Positions 26,045 through 34,472 of a stretch of DNA of 64,000 bases are shown in pieces. The DNA lies in NCBI GenBank assembly GCA_017650505.1, contig JAGCET010000042.1, positions 1 to 64,000 of the forward strand, given 5' to 3'. A model generated the notes under the pieces. That model did not search any database, was not told the DNA's origin, and saw only the letters and a list, made by a program, of their open reading frames with translations. Position 1 is the first letter of the stretch. Each line of letters opens with the position of its first letter. Both the position numbers and the translations under genes were made by a program. Source of the DNA: Alphaproteobacteria bacterium (lineage in GTDB: Bacteria > Pseudomonadota > Alphaproteobacteria > Rs-D84).

Positions 26045-27628
26045 ATGTTTTGGAAAAAAGTTTCTTGGTTGATATTTAATGTGCCGTTTATCGGATGCAC
26101 AACCGTGCCAACCAGTACCGATGACAAACGTTTGAAAAACTATCGACCAAAAATTACCGAACACGATTTTGAATATAATCCGTATGCAACACCAATCGCA
26201 AGCGGGTATAAAACAAACCTTGGTCGTCGCCGCGATGCAAGTGGCGCAACACTTATCGAAGATGGATTATCTGCATTTGTTATACGCGCCGCATTTGCAC
26301 GCATAGCAACGAAAACCATCGATTTGCAAACGTATATTTACAGCAACGATTTTTCTTCACGTGTTTTAATTGGCGAACTTAAAAATGCCGCAGACCGCGG
26401 TGTCAAGGTGCGAATTCTGATTGACGATTACGGAACAGATTCCGATTTGGCCGATGTTATTTTGTTAAACCAACATCCGAATATCGAAGTCAAAATATTT
26501 AACGTTGTTGCAAACCGAACGCCCCTGCTCTATTACCCCCAGGTTATGTTGGATTTCAACCGTCTTAATTCACGAATGCACAACAAGTTATTTATTGTTG
26601 ATAACTTTGCGCTGATTACCGGCGGTCGCAACGTGGGCAGCAATTATTTTATGCCGGAATCCGCATCGAATTTTTCAGATACAGACGTTTTGTTTATCGG
26701 CGCCGTTGCGAATGACGCAACACAAAGTTTTAACGAATATTGGAACTATCATTTGTCCGTACCTGCGTCGGTGATTCCAAAGGCGAAATCTAAACGCGCA
26801 ATGCGGCGGTTGGAACGCGAATTTGAACAACTTAGCCAAAAAAGTGAACGTAATGCGCGAAAATATAACACTATTATATCACTTGCCATTCGCGAATATA
26901 AAATGAAGAACTTTGATTTTGCATGGGGGCACGGACGATTTATTGCCGACCCACCGTCCAAGGTGGAAATGCCGTCCGCACGCAAGAAAAAATTCCACAG
27001 CGATATTATTATTGCGCTGAACCGCCTGTGGCAACGGACAAAAAAATGCGCGTATGTTTCGGCGGCCTATTTCGTGCCGGGCAAGGGCGGCGTCACAACA
27101 ATGTGCAACGAAGAAAAGGCCGGCGTAGATATAACATTGGTGACAAATTCATTGGCATCAACAAACGCACCAACCGTTTATGCAAAATGGGAAAAATATC
27201 GCAAGAAACTGATTCAATCCGGCGTGGAAGTTTATGAATTTATGATGTCGGCGGAAAATCGGCGCGGAAAATTTCATGACCGCGAACGCAACCAATCCAG
27301 TTTTTCTGTAATGCACAGCAAAACCATCGTGTTCGACAATAAAACTTCGTGGATAGGCAGTTTTAATTTGGATCCACGCAGCGCATATTATAATACCGAA
27401 AACGTTGTAATCTTTGAAAGTGCCGAATTCGCACGGCGGTTGCGCGACATGATAATTGACGACACAAAAATATCTTGGCACGTCACACACCCCGGAAAAT
27501 GTACACTTTGGACGGGAATGCGTGCCGGCGACAAACGGTTGCGCAAATATCGCCACAGCCCCGACACAACAATTTTCAGACGCATATTTAAAACATTGGT
27601 AAAAATTATTCCGGAAAAATATGTCTGA
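26045..27628 (+). CDS. Phospholipase D-superfamily protein, cardiolipin synthase-like
   Basis: A 527-residue protein with two HKD motifs: HNKLFIVD (about residues 179-186) followed by GGRNVGSNYF, and HSKTIVFD (about 424-431) followed by GSFNLDPRS. This two-motif arrangement fits the ClsC/YmdC-like branch, which condenses phosphatidylglycerol with phosphatidylethanolamine to cardiolipin; a phosphodiesterase role is the alternative. A hydrophobic N-terminus ends in FIGC, a possible though imperfect lipobox, so it may be a lipoprotein. It has its own promoter and a very short leader. Confidence 0.85.
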   Translation: MFWKKVSWLIFNVPFIGCTTVPTSTDDKRLKNYRPKITEHDFEYNPYATPIASGYKTNLGRRRDASGATLIEDGLSAFVIRAAFARIATKTIDLQTYIYSNDFSSRVLIGELKNAADRGVKVRILIDDYGTDSDLADVILLNQHPNIEVKIFNVVANRTPLLYYPQVMLDFNRLNSRMHNKLFIVDNFALITGGRNVGSNYFMPESASNFSDTDVLFIGAVANDATQSFNEYWNYHLSVPASVIPKAKSKRAMRRLEREFEQLSQKSERNARKYNTIISLAIREYKMKNFDFAWGHGRFIADPPSKVEMPSARKKKFHSDIIIALNRLWQRTKKCAYVSAAYFVPGKGGVTTMCNEEKAGVDITLVTNSLASTNAPTVYAKWEKYRKKLIQSGVEVYEFMMSAENRRGKFHDRERNQSSFSVMHSKTIVFDNKTSWIGSFNLDPRSAYYNTENVVIFESAEFARRLRDMIIDDTKISWHVTHPGKCTLWTGMRAGDKRLRKYRHSPDTTIFRRIFKTLVKIIPEKYV

Positions 27629-27683
27629 TTACAAGACGTTATAAAAAAAGTAAAAATTTTTTTCATTTTTTTTATTTTTTCGC

Positions 27684-27713
27684 TTGACCAACGAATCGCT
27701 TTTATTCTATCAT
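27684..27713 (+). promoter_or_regulatory. Promoter before a long leader
   Basis: TTGACC (27684-27689) and TATCAT (27708-27713) with 18 bases between them. This would give a transcript leader of about 170 bases before the gene at 27890. Confidence 0.5.
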
Positions 27714-27739
27714 CCGTGTATAGACAAGGGGACAAAGTT

Positions 27740-27780
27740 AAAAAAGCCCAGAAATCTAAGAAAAACGCGGTTTTCTGGGC
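27740..27780 (-). terminator. Hairpin in the leader of the 27890 gene; terminator-like on the minus strand
   Basis: GCCCAGAA (27746-27753) pairs with TTCTGGGC (27773-27780); an alternative inner hairpin pairs AGAAAA with TTTTCT. Read on the minus strand, the stem is followed by six U residues, as in a terminator. Read on the plus strand it is a leader stem-loop without a U-run. Confidence 0.45.
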
Positions 27781-27889
27781 AAACAAAAGAAACAAAACCA
27801 AGGTTCAATTCGGTTCTTTGTAAATACAGAATGTAAATACAAATCTGGGCGGAATCTTTACAACCAACCCGATGAAAGGAGGGAACACA

Positions 27890-28225
27890 ATGCAAAAAAA
27901 CATTAAAGAAATCATGATAGCCCTGCACAAAGTTTTAAGTACATGCGTGTGGGTGAATGCCGATCGTCAAATAATATCGCTTAGCGATGAATTGCAAATC
28001 GGTCATAACAACACACCACGTTCTATTGAAGATTTGCCGCGTACATCTTTGATTGGTGCGTATGTGTCATTGCAAATTCGCACCGATAATTTTGACGTTG
28101 CCGCCGAAAGTTTGGAAACAAAAGAATTGGCGTTGCGCGTCAAAGAAATGGTCTTTGCCGAAGCGAAACGGATTATGGACGCGGAAAGCGACAAGTCTGC
28201 AAACGGTATCGCGATGGCCGCATAA
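27890..28225 (+). CDS. Small hypothetical protein (111 aa)
   Basis: A 111-residue protein starting MQKNIKEIMIALHKVLSTCVWVNADRQ... at the ATG at 27890, preceded by AAAGGAGGG, one of the strongest ribosome-binding sites in the window. No signal peptide or membrane segment is visible. The C-terminal half (SLETKELALRVKEMVFAEAKRIMDAE) is likely helical. It is a single-gene unit with its own promoter, a structured leader and a terminator at 28274. I do not recognise the family. The strong translation signals suggest an abundant protein. Confidence 0.65.
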   Translation: MQKNIKEIMIALHKVLSTCVWVNADRQIISLSDELQIGHNNTPRSIEDLPRTSLIGAYVSLQIRTDNFDVAAESLETKELALRVKEMVFAEAKRIMDAESDKSANGIAMAA

Positions 28226-28273
28226 AGTTTGTATCACACACACAAGTTTCCGGTTTCCGGAAAGGAAGGAGAG

Positions 28274-28308
28274 CATGTCGGCGGGTAACCGCCGATGTGT
28301 ATTTTATT
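28274..28308 (+). terminator. Terminator after the 111-aa gene
   Basis: An 11-bp stem (28274-28284 with 28289-28299, including two G-U pairs, loop GTAA) is followed by a TATTTTATT stretch. Confidence 0.7.
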
Positions 28309-29107
28309 GGTTCCCGGTGGGCAGATATGTGTTTCCATACGGCACGTATGGCGTAGCAACGGCACCCTCTTCGATTTGGATATCATAGATTGTTGCGGTC
28401 GACGGCGTGACACCATTATAACATGCATAAAAAGAAACACCTGAATCCAACATATCTTGGGTTATTGTCTTTTTCACCCCATTCACCCAAGCGGTTCGCG
28501 CAGGGGCCCCCATATGAATCAGATTAGAACCACCGGTACACCCAGTTTTCTTAAAACTTAATGTGTAAGTATTTCCCGGAACCAACCCTGGGGCCAAAGC
28601 CGATAGTTTTTTCATAGTACCTATGCCAGAATTGCCAATTGTATCAGTAACAGTAATAGACCCATCACCGTTATTGATAAGTTTTGTTGTATTTATCGTG
28701 TTTTGATAAGACGGAATTTGACTTACATCAAACAAATTTCTTGTTGGGTTGACACGGTTTCTAATTTGCACAAGCAGGCATTCATCGTTCGGGTCGTCAT
28801 TTTTCCATGAAATACAAACGAACTCTGCGGCGATTGCGTTTTGCACCGCGGCATTGGCGGTGGACGCGGTGACCAGTGCGTCTTGTTGTGATGCATAATC
28901 GCCGTCCGGATTATAAACCGGTTTTTGACCAAGGCCATCGGTTTCGGACGAATCAAATATCATCGCACCCGTGCCGGTTGTGGTCAGTGTGTCTTGTTTT
29001 GCGCTAAGCCCTGCATCAACATATTCCCGCGACGTCACTGATTCCTCATTCGCCGCAAACGCCGCACCGCTACATATCATACAAATTGCAAATATTATTT
29101 TTTTCAT
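28304..29107 (-). CDS. Secreted protein, possible carbohydrate-binding-like fold (267 aa)
   Basis: A 267-residue protein with a signal peptide (MKKIIFAICMICSGAAFAANE). A repetitive helical stretch (SREYVDAGLSAKQDTLTTTGTG..., YASQQDALVTASTANAAVQNAIAAEF) resembles phage-tail-fibre or surface-stalk segments. The C-terminal half, with LVPGNTYTLSFKKTGCTGG, ATIYDIQIEEGAVATPYVPYG, looks like a galactose-binding-like beta-sandwich found in tail proteins and glycoside-binding modules. The ATG follows AAAAAAGGAGA. The gene lies directly downstream of one copy of the structured intergenic element (29108-29560). Function unknown; surface attachment is an inference. Confidence 0.68.
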   Translation of the reverse strand: MKKIIFAICMICSGAAFAANEESVTSREYVDAGLSAKQDTLTTTGTGAMIFDSSETDGLGQKPVYNPDGDYASQQDALVTASTANAAVQNAIAAEFVCISWKNDDPNDECLLVQIRNRVNPTRNLFDVSQIPSYQNTINTTKLINNGDGSITVTDTIGNSGIGTMKKLSALAPGLVPGNTYTLSFKKTGCTGGSNLIHMGAPARTAWVNGVKKTITQDMLDSGVSFYACYNGVTPSTATIYDIQIEEGAVATPYVPYGNTYLPTGNQ

Positions 29108-29560
29108 TTTTTCTCCTTTTTTGTTGTTGTTTGGTTCCAGACTATAAGTTCTCCTCCTGTGGAGGAGTACAGCCTAGCAGGCCGGGAGGTGGTTAGAGCA
29201 TTCGTTATTATTCCGTATTCTCTAACCACCCCGGTGGGCTCCACCCACCACCCCTCCACCGAAGAGGAACTTACTCTCTACAACAATCCCTTTTACCCCG
29301 TACATTTTCCTTATCCTTTCACTAACCACTTACACTAACACTAACCACTAAAATTAGAACCGCCGTCGAATTTCGACAGGTCGGGGTGTTAGCAAATCAC
29401 ATCAAAGAACGATTCCGCTGGACTTTATATATACTCCAACGGCACCCCGACACTATGTCGGGGGCACACAATAAAAGACGCCCGCAGCGTCCCAATTGCG
29501 CGGATGCGACAAAGATATGTCGCCTTTGATGTGGGCCTGCTACAGCCCCGAATCAGATTC
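29108..29560 (-). repeat. Structured intergenic element, copy 1
   Basis: Read on the minus strand, toward the gene starting at 29107, this region shares long stretches with 54415-54870: GGCTGTxGxAGGC (29548-29535), a hairpin of TCGGGG type near 29464, AGTATATATAAAG, CACCCCGACCTGTCG, the TTAGTG-type repeats and the GTACGG...GGGATT segment. A core (about 29145-29273) has no sequence in common with the other copy but folds as TAAGTTC (29145-29151) with GAACTTA (29267-29273) enclosing an 11-bp stem (29188-29198 with 29220-29230) and smaller hairpins such as 29151-29167. It may be a leader RNA or a mobile repeat. Confidence 0.6.
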
Positions 29561-29614
29561 CCATCTGAATCGTTTTTATTTTATCAAAAACAGATGTTTT
29601 TTTGCAAGTATAAA

Positions 29615-29637
29615 ATATCGGCAATTTCTGCCGATAT
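29615..29637 (-). terminator. Terminator of the 557-aa secreted-protein gene
   Basis: ATATCGGCA (29615-29623) pairs with TGCCGATAT (29629-29637). On the minus strand a U-run follows, 15 bases beyond the stop of the gene ending at 29652. Confidence 0.75.
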
Positions 29638-29651
29638 GTGTTGTTGTGAAC

Positions 29652-31319
29652 TTATAAAAATCTGTCTTTTGAATTCGCCTCTAGTTCATCCATAAAATTC
29701 AGAACATTTTGATTATTTGGCGCAACACATTTTTTCTCGTCTTTGTCGTATGTATATCCAGATTGTTTACACTCACAGGTCTGTTTATCATCTGATTGCT
29801 TAAGACCGCTTCTAGTACACCAGCATTGCTTTCCTAACGGCCCAGGGGTGCCACCGCTTGCTTCACAATTCACAATAAATTGTCTTTCTTCTTCTCTTTT
29901 TGCTTCTTTCTCTGCCTCTTTTTCTGCTTTTTTGTTCGCCTCTACATTGGCCTTGGTTGCAACCGATGTCGGCACGTTAAGCTCCAATTGTTTTGTTTCG
30001 CCGCCCATCATGGAAGTCAAAACGTTCACATCTTTATTTTGTTCTGTTGCATTTTTGCGCACATTATCAACCGCAAGTTTTGCACCAATCCCGATACCAA
30101 TACTGGTTAAATCTTTTTCCGCTTTTGGTTTCGCCACCGGTGCCTCATCACACTTTAAATTGCCAATATTGTCACATTTCCAATATTTTCCGTCCGACAT
30201 ATCACTAACCGTCCAAGTTCCGCCAAGTTCACGACACCAATAACCAATTCCGGCCGCATTTTTTATTTGCGCTTCAAAGTTTCCACCGTGTGTAGGCGAA
30301 ACCATTTGCCCCATATAGCCACTGTGCTTTTTTGCCGTTGCGCAAAAATCTTCCCTGCTAAGGCCGTATGAAACAACGGGATTTTCCAAAATTGCCCAAT
30401 CAGGGGCAGATTCAACCGTACCATTAAGCATTTGACGCCCCGAAGCCCCAAGTGTTATACGTCTTTTGGTATCGCATTTGCACTCTATGACCGTACCTGA
30501 TGCAGAATAACTGTGGCCATCACTGTCGGTGTATGATACAGACGCGCGTTTTTCGACCACTTGGCCATTTTCGCATTCGTTAAGGATTCTGGACTTTTGG
30601 GCATCGGCCGCCGGCACACCGTCAATAAATTCAAAACGTTCAACTTCGCCATTGCATTGCACTACATAGTTTGTATAGCGGGCAATTTCCATTACGTTAT
30701 CAACCGTACCGACATTTTGCCCATGCTTTTCCGATGATTGTTCATTATTTGATTTTTTATCTTTGCACGAACACTTGGTCAGACCGTGGCCCGTTGCGTC
30801 CACACAAGTGTCGTCCCCACCATCAATCCATATTCCCGCACCATTATTGCATGGGCCACCAACCTTGCCACGTTGCACATCCAATTGTTCTTGCTTTACC
30901 ACAAATATTTTATCAACGCATTGGCCGTTTTTGTATTCTTTATTCGTGTCTTTTTCGCATTCGGCGCGTGCATTTTCATATTGCAAATTAGAAATCTTGG
31001 AATTGATTTGCGACAATTCTGTTTCTTTCTTTTCCAACTTTTGATTTTTTTCGTCTATTTCATTCGACAACTTATTACTTTTGGACGCCAACGCAATATT
31101 ACCACCGATTCCTACCGCGGTAAGGCCAATCGTAGAAAGCCCCGCAATCATAAAACCTTTCTTTTTACCTTCGCACTTTTCCAATTCTTCCATCTTGTGC
31201 TGCTTTTCATCCAAAAGCTGCCTTATCTGCGCCGTCATATTTACCGCATGCACAGATTCCACCGCACCACAACATAATGCCGATATACATACCAAAGATA
31301 CAGATTTTATGAATTGCAT
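29652..31319 (-). CDS. Secreted coiled-coil and Cys-rich protein
   Basis: About 555 residues. I chose the ATG at 31319 (MQFIKSVSLVCISALCC) because GGGGGA precedes it. After the signal region comes a Lys/Glu-rich helical stretch and a hydrophobic segment (FMIAGLSTIGLTAVGIGGNIALAS), then coiled coil (SNKLSNEIDEKNQKLEKKE). The middle carries Cys-rich modules, then a charged EANKKAEKEAEKEAKREEE helix, and near the end CxC repeats (CWCTRSG, CECKQSGYTYDKDEKKC) that resemble EGF-like spacing. A membrane-anchored surface protein is plausible. No family recognised. It has a good terminator and stands alone between element copy 1 and plsX. Confidence 0.7.
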   Translation of the reverse strand: MQFIKSVSLVCISALCCGAVESVHAVNMTAQIRQLLDEKQHKMEELEKCEGKKKGFMIAGLSTIGLTAVGIGGNIALASKSNKLSNEIDEKNQKLEKKETELSQINSKISNLQYENARAECEKDTNKEYKNGQCVDKIFVVKQEQLDVQRGKVGGPCNNGAGIWIDGGDDTCVDATGHGLTKCSCKDKKSNNEQSSEKHGQNVGTVDNVMEIARYTNYVVQCNGEVERFEFIDGVPAADAQKSRILNECENGQVVEKRASVSYTDSDGHSYSASGTVIECKCDTKRRITLGASGRQMLNGTVESAPDWAILENPVVSYGLSREDFCATAKKHSGYMGQMVSPTHGGNFEAQIKNAAGIGYWCRELGGTWTVSDMSDGKYWKCDNIGNLKCDEAPVAKPKAEKDLTSIGIGIGAKLAVDNVRKNATEQNKDVNVLTSMMGGETKQLELNVPTSVATKANVEANKKAEKEAEKEAKREEERQFIVNCEASGGTPGPLGKQCWCTRSGLKQSDDKQTCECKQSGYTYDKDEKKCVAPNNQNVLNFMDELEANSKDRFL

Positions 31320-31382
31320 AACTACATTCCCCCGTTTGGTGGGCATTATATCATAAAATCAGAAAAATTTATACTAAAAAAA

Positions 31383-32450
31383 TTATTCTGCGGTTTGTAA
31401 TTCGGCGCGAATTTTTGCCATATCGGCCGCACGTTCACGAATAACATTATTCAAATCTGCGCGTGTCATATCAACCGCATACTGAATCGCATTTGCAAAT
31501 GCCAACGCATCAGAATTTCCGTGTGTTTTTACCGCGAATCCATTCAATCCCAAGAAAGTCGCACCGGCATACGAACGCGGGTCAATTTTGTGTTTAAGGC
31601 GTTTGAAAACATGCACCAAAAAGAATGCACCAATTACCGCAAGAAAAGATTTTTTCATATTCTCGCTGATTACGCGTTTGATAAGTTTCGCCGTTCCTTC
31701 GACCGTTTTCAAAACTATATTTCCGGTGAATCCATCCGTCACAACAACCTGGACCCGGCCGGCACTTATATCTGTGGGTTCAATAAACCCAAGGTATTCG
31801 TACGGCAATTCCGCGCGGTGCGCCAACAACAGGTTGTTTATCTTTTGTAATGTTTCGTTGCCCTTGGTTTCTTCGGCACCAATATTTAACACGCCAAGTT
31901 TCGGTCGTGGCATTTTACCAATAACCTCGGCATAGACACCGCCCAGAATTGCAAAATCGAACAAATCACCGGCATCACATTGAACATTCGCACCCAAATC
32001 CAAAACAACAACGCGCGAATCACCCGCACCCGACGGCAACATAGTCGTTATTGCCGGACGTGAAATACCATCGACGGTCTTTAACGCAAGTTTCGAAAGC
32101 GACATCAAAACGCCGGTGTTGCCCGAACTGACCACCGCAGACGCGTTTCCTTCATGAACATCCCTTATTGCCATATACATCGAAGAATTTTGCGCATGGC
32201 GCACTACGTCGCGAATCTTGTCCGTGCCACGAATAACATCGGGGGCATTTATAATCGTTGAATTACGCGCAACACGCGAATACCGCGCAAGCATTTTACG
32301 CAAAACCGCCTCGTCCCCAAAGATGCGAAAGCCGACCGAACCTTCACCATGTTGATACAAGAATTGGTTTATACCGCCAAGGACCGCCCCAGGCCCCCGG
32401 TCGCCCCCCATCGCATCGATCGCAATAATTTTTTTATCGTCGGACATCAT
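31383..32450 (-). CDS. plsX: Phosphate acyltransferase PlsX
   Basis: A 355-residue enzyme that makes acyl-phosphate from acyl-ACP, the first step of the PlsX/PlsY route to phospholipids. Landmarks are IAIDAMGGDRGP at the N-terminus, SSGNTGVLMSLSKL, RPAITTMLPS, LDLGANVQC, LGVLNIGAEETKGNE and VVTDGFTGNIVLKT. It follows rpmF at 61 bases on the same strand, the usual bacterial pairing. No strong ribosome-binding site precedes the ATGs near 32450 and 32447, so the exact start is uncertain. fabH, normally the next gene, is elsewhere in this window (14924). Confidence 0.93.
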   Translation of the reverse strand: MMSDDKKIIAIDAMGGDRGPGAVLGGINQFLYQHGEGSVGFRIFGDEAVLRKMLARYSRVARNSTIINAPDVIRGTDKIRDVVRHAQNSSMYMAIRDVHEGNASAVVSSGNTGVLMSLSKLALKTVDGISRPAITTMLPSGAGDSRVVVLDLGANVQCDAGDLFDFAILGGVYAEVIGKMPRPKLGVLNIGAEETKGNETLQKINNLLLAHRAELPYEYLGFIEPTDISAGRVQVVVTDGFTGNIVLKTVEGTAKLIKRVISENMKKSFLAVIGAFFLVHVFKRLKHKIDPRSYAGATFLGLNGFAVKTHGNSDALAFANAIQYAVDMTRADLNNVIRERAADMAKIRAELQTAE

Positions 32451-32511
32451 ACATTAAAAATGCAGACCGGCACAAAGTATGCGCCAAATCTGCATCAAAT
32501 TGTTGTTGTTA

Positions 32512-32661
32512 TTATTTTGCACCACAGGCCGGGCATACGTGATGCGGACGCTTTTTTTCGCCGCATGTTTTGCACACACTGCATGGCATAACCGACAATG
32601 CATCGTGTGAACGACGTTGCGCGCTGCGTGCTTTACTTGTTTTACTTCTTGGTGTTGCCAT
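32512..32661 (-). CDS. rpmF: 50S ribosomal protein L32
   Basis: A 49-residue ribosomal protein: MATPRSKTSKARSAQRRSHDAL, then two Cys pairs (CSVC or CKTC, and CPAC) around a RPHHV segment that fits the zinc-binding form of L32. The ATG at 32661 follows AAAAAAGGAT. plsX lies 61 bases downstream. It is shorter than typical L32 (55-60 residues) and ends just after the second Cys pair (CPACGAK). Confidence 0.92.
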   Translation of the reverse strand: MATPRSKTSKARSAQRRSHDALSVMPCSVCKTCGEKKRPHHVCPACGAK

Positions 32662-32772
32662 TTTATCTATCCTTTTTTCGTTCCCCACATTCTATTACAA
32701 TATCGGCATTTTGCAAGTAAAAAATTGTGGTTTCATGTTGCGATTGGTATTTTTGGCAGTTTATGCCAATTG

Positions 32773-33903
32773 TTATCTACTACGCCCAATTTTACAAATT
32801 TTGTGCGCATCATTCAGTTGGCGTTCAAGGATGTTCATATCAATTTTGTTTGGCAATGATACATCTATACGATTTTGTGCAACTGCAGCACGATTATTGT
32901 CATACATCACATGATTCCAATTTTCGACTTCACTGCTTACAATTATGGGTTTAAATTGTTTATATACCGGACAATCCTCTAAACTTGCATTACAATCACA
33001 ACAAATATCAAAAGACGCAGGGTTATCAAATCGGACAAATGTAAACCTTCTGGATTGTGGTTGTACTTTTCCTCTAAAAACCAAACTATCTCTAACATCG
33101 TTCAACATTCCGTGATCAACTTCATTTGCCGAAACATTCGTACCACGTGTAAAAGACTCATAACAACGTTGCAAACTTGCAATACCATACTTCTCGGCAT
33201 ATGCTACATAGCACTTTTTACGCAACCCATCTGGGCAATCACTGTCCATTAAATAATGGATTGCGGAATTCATTCCCCAACATTCTTTGTGGTGCCAATG
33301 TGTTGCCGTTGCCATAAAGACATCAATAAAATCTTGTTCACTTAATTTATCATATTGCATCCATTTCAACGCACGATAATTTGTACGTGCCGCCAACCTG
33401 CAAATTTCTTTATATTTCCCTGGTTCTAAAAATTTAGGATCAACCAGCTCAATTTGTCTGGCATATACTGGACCTTTTGTATCATCAGTATTATTGCGCG
33501 CCAAATAATGTTCTGCACTGACGGCTATTTTCGCCAACTCAAAGTATGTTTTTTGGGTCAAATTATGTTCGATTGGTTTTACCAAAACAAAAAGTCTGCC
33601 TTCACGTGATAACGGGGTTTTGAAAATACGAATATATTGTTCGTTGTTAATGCCATATTTCACAGGATCAACAAATACAATATTTTCATGTGCAAAGATG
33701 TTCGTATCAGTACAATTCATAAAATCTTCGCAAATTTCGGTATATGTTTCTGCATCTACTATCCCAAGAATATCCATTATTTGCATGTATGAACTTAAAT
33801 TATGACCTTGTCTTACTGCATCTTCTATCGATTTTCTGTGCTCTTCACGTGCTTTTTCACGCATAATTCTTTGCAAGGGGCTTTCGTAGTGATTCATAGG
33901 CAT
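32773..33903 (-). CDS. Hypothetical protein (376 aa)
   Basis: A 376-residue soluble protein without signal peptide or membrane segment. Its beginning (YESPLQRIMREKAREEHRKSIEDAVRQGHN) is helical and charged. The middle contains aromatic/His-rich stretches (ATATHWHHKECWGMNSAIHYLMDSDCP) and a Cys cluster (FDICCDCNASLEDC) that could bind metal. The ATG at 33903 follows AAGGATAA. It stands alone between rpmF and the HAD-like gene. I recognise no family; its distinct codon and amino-acid texture could mean acquisition, but this is not certain. Confidence 0.65.
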   Translation of the reverse strand: MPMNHYESPLQRIMREKAREEHRKSIEDAVRQGHNLSSYMQIMDILGIVDAETYTEICEDFMNCTDTNIFAHENIVFVDPVKYGINNEQYIRIFKTPLSREGRLFVLVKPIEHNLTQKTYFELAKIAVSAEHYLARNNTDDTKGPVYARQIELVDPKFLEPGKYKEICRLAARTNYRALKWMQYDKLSEQDFIDVFMATATHWHHKECWGMNSAIHYLMDSDCPDGLRKKCYVAYAEKYGIASLQRCYESFTRGTNVSANEVDHGMLNDVRDSLVFRGKVQPQSRRFTFVRFDNPASFDICCDCNASLEDCPVYKQFKPIIVSSEVENWNHVMYDNNRAAVAQNRIDVSLPNKIDMNILERQLNDAHKICKIGRSR

Positions 33904-34000
33904 TTTTTATCCTTTTTATTTAACTAATAACACTCTCTGCTCCTGATATTTCCGCTTTTTATAAAGAACTATTACAAATTCACGCAATGTCAATATATTT

Positions 34001-34399
34001 TTAATCACTTATCACTTTGGCGACGAACATACCGTGATTGTGCATAAGGCCGATTACCGCGCTATGGTCGTCCAACCCAAGGTAGAATTTATACCCGTCT
34101 GATTCCAATTCTTTGATTTTCGCCAATTTATATTCCGCGGTTGTTCCGGGATAATCATGCGGTTTACAAAATACAATTTTCTTAATGTTTGGCAACAATC
34201 CGTCGATAAATGCTTCCACCTTGGCCTGACCCATGGCCCAGCGGCCGGTAATAAAGACAATCGTAAAATCGCGTCCCAACGTTTCCAAAACGCGTATCAT
34301 ATTTTGGTTCGGTTCGCCGAAACGGTCATAATCTGCAATGGCCCATTTCTTGCTGACCACGCCATCTATATCACAAAAAATCGCAGGTTTGGTGTTCAT
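34001..34399 (-). CDS. HAD-superfamily phosphatase-like protein
   Basis: A 132-residue small HAD-fold protein with the nucleophile motif DIDGV (Asp10 and Asp12), FITGRW as the motif II Thr region, KIVFCKPHD as the likely motif III Lys region, and GLDDH as motif IV. Size and motifs fit a small phosphatase similar to the phosphatase domain of polynucleotide kinase. Substrate unknown. It lies downstream of rpoC on the same strand, across an array of TAGTG repeats. Confidence 0.78.
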   Translation of the reverse strand: MNTKPAIFCDIDGVVSKKWAIADYDRFGEPNQNMIRVLETLGRDFTIVFITGRWAMGQAKVEAFIDGLLPNIKKIVFCKPHDYPGTTAEYKLAKIKELESDGYKFYLGLDDHSAVIGLMHNHGMFVAKVISD

Positions 34400-34403
34400 T
34401 GGG

Positions 34404-34460
34404 GATAGTGTTAGTGATAGTGGCTAGTGTTAGTGGTTAGTGAGAATATTCACTAACCAC
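34404..34460. repeat. TAGTG tandem repeat array and hairpin
   Basis: Downstream of rpoC, units such as ATAGTG, TTAGTG, ATAGTG, GCTAGTG, TTAGTG and GTTAGTG follow one another at 6-7 base intervals. The last forms a perfect 11-bp inverted repeat (34433-34443 with 34450-34460). Related arrays occur at 38604-38667, 29318-29355 and 54604-54640. Confidence 0.6.
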
Positions 34461-34472
34461 CAACTTTTTTAT

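Noticed and set aside
27740..27780. Definite transcription attenuator of the 27890 gene
   Set aside because: The stem is terminator-like on the minus strand only; without a U-run on the plus strand an attenuator cannot be claimed.
34404..34460. CRISPR array
   Set aside because: Units are only 6-7 bases with no spacers of regular length; no cas genes are present.
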